Positions 23,755 to 27,220 of a stretch of DNA of 27,220 nucleotides are shown here, one piece after another; positions within the stretch are counted from its first letter, which is position 1, and each line of letters opens with the position of its first letter. Location: positions 1 through 27,220 of the forward strand of contig JALRIY010000005.1 of NCBI GenBank assembly GCA_023255285.1, given 5' to 3'. The notes beneath the pieces were generated by a model. The model worked only from the letters and a program-made list of their open reading frames with translations, did not search any database and had not been told where the DNA came from. The stretch is from Algoriphagus sp. Lineage in GTDB: Bacteria > Bacteroidota > Bacteroidia > Cytophagales > Cyclobacteriaceae. The translations under genes were made by a program, and so were the position numbers.

Positions 23755-25647
23755 ATGCCAAAAATCAAAAAATTCATTATTGACTTTGATAGCACCTTTA
23801 CTCGGGTGGAAGCCTTAGACATTTTAGGTGAAATAAGTCTTTCCAATGACCCTAAAAGAAACGAAAAACTTCAGGCCATTAAGGACATTACCGACAAAGG
23901 CATGGACGGAAGCTTAACGTTCAGGGAAAGTTTGGAGCAGCGACTCCAAATTTTACAAGCCAACAAAAGCCAGATCATGGAATTGATTGTTGCCCTTAAG
24001 CTAAAAGTATCTAAATCTTTTGAACGTAATCGTGATTGGCTAAAAGACAATGCTGAGGATGTATTTATCATATCCAATGGCTTTAAGGATTTTATAATTC
24101 CCATCGTAACCGAATACGGCATCAAAGAAGAAAATGTCTTTGCTAATGATTTTGTATACGACCAAACCGGAAAGATTATTGATTTCAATAGAGAAAATCC
24201 ACTCTCCAAGAACAAGGGGAAATCTGAAACTCTTCGATCCATCAATTTGGAGGGGGACATTTACGTGATTGGCGACGGATATACCGATTATGAAATTAAG
24301 GCATCAGGATTAGCAAATAAGTTTTATGCCTTCACTGAAAATGTAAATCGACCGCAGGTTACAAGTCAGGCGGATCACATTGCACCAAGCTTTGATGAGA
24401 TTTTATACATCAACAAGTTAAATACCAAGTTTTCCTATCCCAAAAGTAGAATCAAGGTTCTCCTACTTGAAAATGTACATCCAATTGCTTTAGAACTACT
24501 CAAAGAAGAAGGGTATCAAGTAGAAATTGCGTCTGGAGCCCTAAGTGAAGAAGAATTATGTGAAAAAATACGTGGTATTTCAATTTTAGGAATTCGCTCC
24601 AAAACTAACGTCACTAAAAAGGTCCTTGAACATGCCAACCGGCTATTAGCAATCGGTGCTTTTTGCATAGGTACCAACCAAATTGACTTGGAAGAATGCC
24701 AAAAAAGAGGAGTTGCAGTATTCAATGCTCCCTTCTCCAATACCCGTTCGGTAGTAGAAATGGCCATCGCGGAAATCATTTTCTTGATGCGTAGATTTCA
24801 AGACAAGTCTGTAGGAATGCATCAAGGAAAATGGGATAAGTCAGCCACAGGGTCCTTTGAAATTCGCGGAAAAAAATTAGGAATTGTTGGGTATGGAAAT
24901 ATCGGTGCACAACTTTCTGTTTTAGCTGAAAATCTAGGGATGAATGTCTTTTACTACGATGTTATTGAAAGATTGGCACTCGGAAATGCCACCAAGTTAA
25001 ACTCCTTGGAGGAATTATTAGCCACCTGTGATGTCATCAGTTTACATGTCGACGGTAGAAAAGAAAATAAATGCTTAATTGATAAGGATAAGATAGCCAA
25101 AATGAAACCTGGGGCATTACTGGTCAACCTTAGCCGAGGTCATGTAGTAGATATCGCTGCACTTCGAGATGGAATACTATCCGGACACATCGGTGGATGT
25201 GCAGTAGACGTGTTTCCTGAGGAACCAAAAAACAATAAGGAACCTTTCACATCAGAACTCATCGGATTACCAAATACTATCCTTACCCCTCATATCGGAG
25301 GTAGCACGCTAGAAGCACAAGAAAATATTGCCCGATTTGTTCCCGGTAAGATCATGGAATACGTCAACACAGGAAACACATACAATTCTGTAAACTTCCC
25401 CAATATCCAGCTGCCCTTTTTGAAAGAAGCTCACCGACTCATTCATCTTCACCAAAATGAACCCGGAGTATTGGCCAAAATCAACCAGGTGCTCGCCAAT
25501 TACCAAATCAATATTGTGGGACAGTACCTCAAAACGAATGAAAAAATTGGTTATGTAATCACGGATATTGACAAGGTTTACGATGCAGAGGCAATTGAAG
25601 CTTTAAAAAATATCCCAGGCACCATCCGATTCAGGACCCTCTATTGA
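23755..25647 (+). CDS. serA: Fused phosphoserine phosphatase / D-3-phosphoglycerate dehydrogenase
   Basis: A 630-residue bifunctional enzyme for the first and last steps of serine synthesis. Residues 1-215 are a HAD phosphatase: nucleophile motif DFDST (D10, D12), and the metal motif GDGYTD with D174 and D178. Residues 235-545 are phosphoglycerate dehydrogenase: NAD motif GIVGYGNIG (376-384) with D402 at the strand end (NAD preference), active-site R461 (LSRGHVVD), E490 (DVFPEEP) and H513 (LTPHIGGST). Residues about 555-630 are an ACT domain (HQNEPGVLAKINQVLANYQINIVGQYL), expected to bind serine for feedback control. The middle-step gene serC is not near. The ATG at 23755 has no upstream alternative. 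A hairpin terminator follows. Confidence 0.93.
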   Translation: MPKIKKFIIDFDSTFTRVEALDILGEISLSNDPKRNEKLQAIKDITDKGMDGSLTFRESLEQRLQILQANKSQIMELIVALKLKVSKSFERNRDWLKDNAEDVFIISNGFKDFIIPIVTEYGIKEENVFANDFVYDQTGKIIDFNRENPLSKNKGKSETLRSINLEGDIYVIGDGYTDYEIKASGLANKFYAFTENVNRPQVTSQADHIAPSFDEILYINKLNTKFSYPKSRIKVLLLENVHPIALELLKEEGYQVEIASGALSEEELCEKIRGISILGIRSKTNVTKKVLEHANRLLAIGAFCIGTNQIDLEECQKRGVAVFNAPFSNTRSVVEMAIAEIIFLMRRFQDKSVGMHQGKWDKSATGSFEIRGKKLGIVGYGNIGAQLSVLAENLGMNVFYYDVIERLALGNATKLNSLEELLATCDVISLHVDGRKENKCLIDKDKIAKMKPGALLVNLSRGHVVDIAALRDGILSGHIGGCAVDVFPEEPKNNKEPFTSELIGLPNTILTPHIGGSTLEAQENIARFVPGKIMEYVNTGNTYNSVNFPNIQLPFLKEAHRLIHLHQNEPGVLAKINQVLANYQINIVGQYLKTNEKIGYVITDIDKVYDAEAIEALKNIPGTIRFRTLY

Positions 25648-25657
25648 TTGCTAGAAT

Positions 25658-25683
25658 AAAAAAAGCCCTTGAGGTCTTTTTTT
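25658..25683. terminator. Bidirectional hairpin terminator between convergent genes
   Basis: Seven As, G-C pairs and a TTGA loop pair with seven Ts; there is one C/T mismatch in the 11-base stem. The A-run and T-run flanks serve both strands: the serine enzyme (stop at 25647) and rmlB, whose stop codon begins inside the T-run at 25682. Confidence 0.75.
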
Positions 25684-26737
25684 ATTTATCTCCATACAGC
25701 TCTTCGTAGTACCTTTGATAAGCCCCAGAAGTAACTCGATTCAACCAACCCTCATTTTCGAGGTACCAGTCAATTGTTAATTCAATTCCTTCTTCAAACT
25801 GCAAGCTAGGCTCCCAACCCAATTCTTTTTGAATTTTTGTGGCATCGATAGCATAGCGTAAATCATGCCCTGCACGATCTTGAACGAAGGTAATCAACTT
25901 TTCAGAGGCACCTAGCTCACGGCCTAGCTTCACATCCATCTTTTGACACAATAGGCGGACAATATCTATGTTTTTCCATTCGTTAAAGCCTCCAATGTTG
26001 TAGGTTTCCCCTGGTTTTCCTTTATGGAAAACCACATCAATTGCACGCGCATGGTCCTTCACAAACAACCAGTCTCGCACATTTTCTCCTTTTCCATAAA
26101 CAGGCAAGGGTTTGTTGTTTTTAATGTTATGGATACACAGCGGAATCAACTTCTCTGGGAAATGATTGGGACCATAATTGTTGGAACAATTGGATACCAC
26201 CGTCTTCATCTTGTACGTATTTGCATAGGCACGCACAAAATGATCTGATGCCGCCTTGGATGCCGAATAAGGAGATTGTGGATCGTAAGCTGTAGTCTCT
26301 ACAAAAAAACCTCCATCGTGCAGAGATCCATAAACTTCATCTGTAGAAACATGGTAAAATAAATGCTGATCAAAAGCTCCTTCCCAAGCTTTTTTAGCCA
26401 CATTCAGCAAATTTACTGTACCAAACACATTGGTCCTTACAAAAGCAAGGGGATCGGAAATAGAACGATCTACATGAGATTCTGCTGCCAAGTGAATGAC
26501 ATCCGTAATGCCATGCTTTGCAAAAATTGCTTCCAAGACTTGCTCTTCTTGAATATCTGCTTTCTCAAAAAAGTAGTTGGGCGCACCTTCCACTTCAGTC
26601 AAGTTATCCAAGTTACCCGCATAGGTCAAGGCATCTAAATTGACTATTCGATACTGTGGGTAAGTAGTCACAAAAAGTTTGACTACATGGGAACCAATAA
26701 ATCCAGCTCCACCAGTAATTAAAATTGATTTTGACAT
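25682..26737 (-). CDS. rmlB: dTDP-glucose 4,6-dehydratase
   Basis: Converts dTDP-glucose to dTDP-4-dehydro-6-deoxyglucose, the second step of dTDP-rhamnose and related sugars for surface polysaccharides. From the ATG at 26737 the protein has 351 residues, the usual length; an upstream in-frame extension to 26848 overlaps the neighbouring epimerase gene and adds no conserved sequence, so it was rejected. The Rossmann motif GGAGFIGSH (9-17) is at the N-terminus, STDEVYG carries the Asp-Glu pair of the dehydratase, and the catalytic YSASK gives Tyr157 and Lys161. It begins 4 bases after the stop of the epimerase gene, so the two are co-transcribed. No rmlA, rmlC or rmlD is seen in the window. 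Confidence 0.95.
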   Translation of the reverse strand: MSKSILITGGAGFIGSHVVKLFVTTYPQYRIVNLDALTYAGNLDNLTEVEGAPNYFFEKADIQEEQVLEAIFAKHGITDVIHLAAESHVDRSISDPLAFVRTNVFGTVNLLNVAKKAWEGAFDQHLFYHVSTDEVYGSLHDGGFFVETTAYDPQSPYSASKAASDHFVRAYANTYKMKTVVSNCSNNYGPNHFPEKLIPLCIHNIKNNKPLPVYGKGENVRDWLFVKDHARAIDVVFHKGKPGETYNIGGFNEWKNIDIVRLLCQKMDVKLGRELGASEKLITFVQDRAGHDLRYAIDATKIQKELGWEPSLQFEEGIELTIDWYLENEGWLNRVTSGAYQRYYEELYGDK

Positions 26738-26741
26738 TTTT

Positions 26742-27220
26742 TTATCGATAATAGTGAAGGTACCATTTTGTAAATTCGGAGACACCCTGACGCACCGTAG
26801 TCCGCGGTTGGTACCCGAAATCAGTTTGAAGGGGGCTAACATCCGCATGAGTCTCTACCACATCCCCAGGCTGCATCGGCAATAATTCCATCTTGGCCTT
26901 TTGCCCAAGTCCTTTCTCTATCTCTTCAATAAACGTAAGCAAAGAAACTGGAGAGGAGTTGCCAATATTGTAAATTTTATAAGGAGCGGTCGAACTTGAT
27001 GGGTCTGGCTGCTGAGAGTCATAATTTAAGTTGGGAGAGGCCGGCTTTTTTACCACTCGGATAATTCCATCCACAATATCGTCGATATAGGTGAAATCTC
27101 GTTTCATATTCCCAAAATTAAACACCTGGATGGGTTCACCTTTTCGAATCGCATCGGCAAAAAGGAAATAAGACATATCAGGTCTTCCCCATGGACCATA
27201 CACCGTAAAAAAGCGTAAAC
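26742..27220 (-). CDS. NAD-dependent nucleotide-sugar epimerase, UDP-glucuronate 4-epimerase type (N-terminus cut by window edge)
   Basis: The last 159 or so residues of an SDR-family epimerase; the frame is open to the right edge. The first visible residues read RFFTVYGPWGRPDM, the substrate-loop motif of UDP-glucuronate epimerases and their close relatives, and FGNMKRDFTYIDDIVDGI follows. The C-terminal part (YKIYNIGNSSPVSLLTFIEEIE, and DVVETHADVSPL) is of the same family. The Rossmann motif and YxxxK lie beyond the edge. It likely converts UDP-glucuronate to UDP-galacturonate, though UDP-glucose or UDP-GlcNAc epimerases are not ruled out. With rmlB it looks like the edge of a capsule or O-antigen locus. 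Confidence 0.85.
   Translation of the reverse strand, partial: LRFFTVYGPWGRPDMSYFLFADAIRKGEPIQVFNFGNMKRDFTYIDDIVDGIIRVVKKPASPNLNYDSQQPDPSSSTAPYKIYNIGNSSPVSLLTFIEEIEKGLGQKAKMELLPMQPGDVVETHADVSPLQTDFGYQPRTTVRQGVSEFTKWYLHYYR

Noticed and set aside
23871..24260. Minus-strand 129-residue open frame opposite the serine enzyme
   Set aside because: Antisense to a well-supported gene with intact motifs; no family features.
26738..26848. Longer N-terminus for rmlB starting at 26848
   Set aside because: It would overlap the upstream epimerase gene, and the conserved Rossmann motif begins right after the ATG at 26737.

Overview
The window reads as chromosomal DNA of an AT-rich Bacteroidota, most likely order Cytophagales and possibly a Cyclobacteriaceae/Algoriphagus-like bacterium. 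The grounds are the Bacteroidota-style promoters (TTG, about 20 bases, TAnnTTTG), weak Shine-Dalgarno signals, a fused SerB-SerA enzyme, a DUF4920 lipoprotein and a giant propeller/HEAT/cytochrome c lipoprotein. The genus is a guess from gene content and was not tested.

Left part (1-8.7 kb): the start of a secreted DUF1573-type protein running off the left edge; trpS; a coupled pair transcribed leftward (a 1136-residue heme lipoprotein, then an LmbE-type deacetylase); a tRNA-Glu with its own promoter and terminator and an oddly mispaired acceptor stem; gap; a secreted DUF6134-like protein; and a small nucleotidyl/glycosyltransferase-fold enzyme.

Middle (8.7-16.5 kb): a hexuronate catabolic cluster. 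A tightly overlapping leftward operon encodes KDG kinase, KDPG aldolase and a three-part TRAP transporter (P, Q, M). Altronate dehydratase and tagaturonate reductase run rightward and divergently, with a small DUF1330 gene on the opposite strand between them. Together they would import a uronate and convert tagaturonate to altronate, KDG, KDPG, then pyruvate plus glyceraldehyde 3-phosphate. The uronate isomerase (UxaC), a pathway regulator and pectin lyases are not in the window.

Exporter operon (16.5-21.7 kb): tetR, ABC membrane/ATPase fusion, HlyD-type adaptor and TolC-type channel, joined by overlapping or nearly touching ends. Two oddities stand out. The ATPase domain has an intact Walker A but substituted residues at the signature, Walker B, catalytic Glu and switch His. 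The tolC gene is cut by an in-frame amber codon, with the protein continuing in the same frame directly after it.

Right part (21.7-27.2 kb): a leftward set of small genes (DUF4920 lipoprotein, an unknown 67-residue protein, DUF983, DoxX-like); a 327-base gene-free stretch holding a promoter and a 12-base perfect palindrome; the fused serine-biosynthesis enzyme; a shared hairpin terminator; and two nucleotide-sugar genes (rmlB and a truncated UDP-glucuronate-epimerase-like gene) that look like the edge of a surface polysaccharide locus.

No CRISPR array, rRNA, insertion sequence or phage gene was seen.
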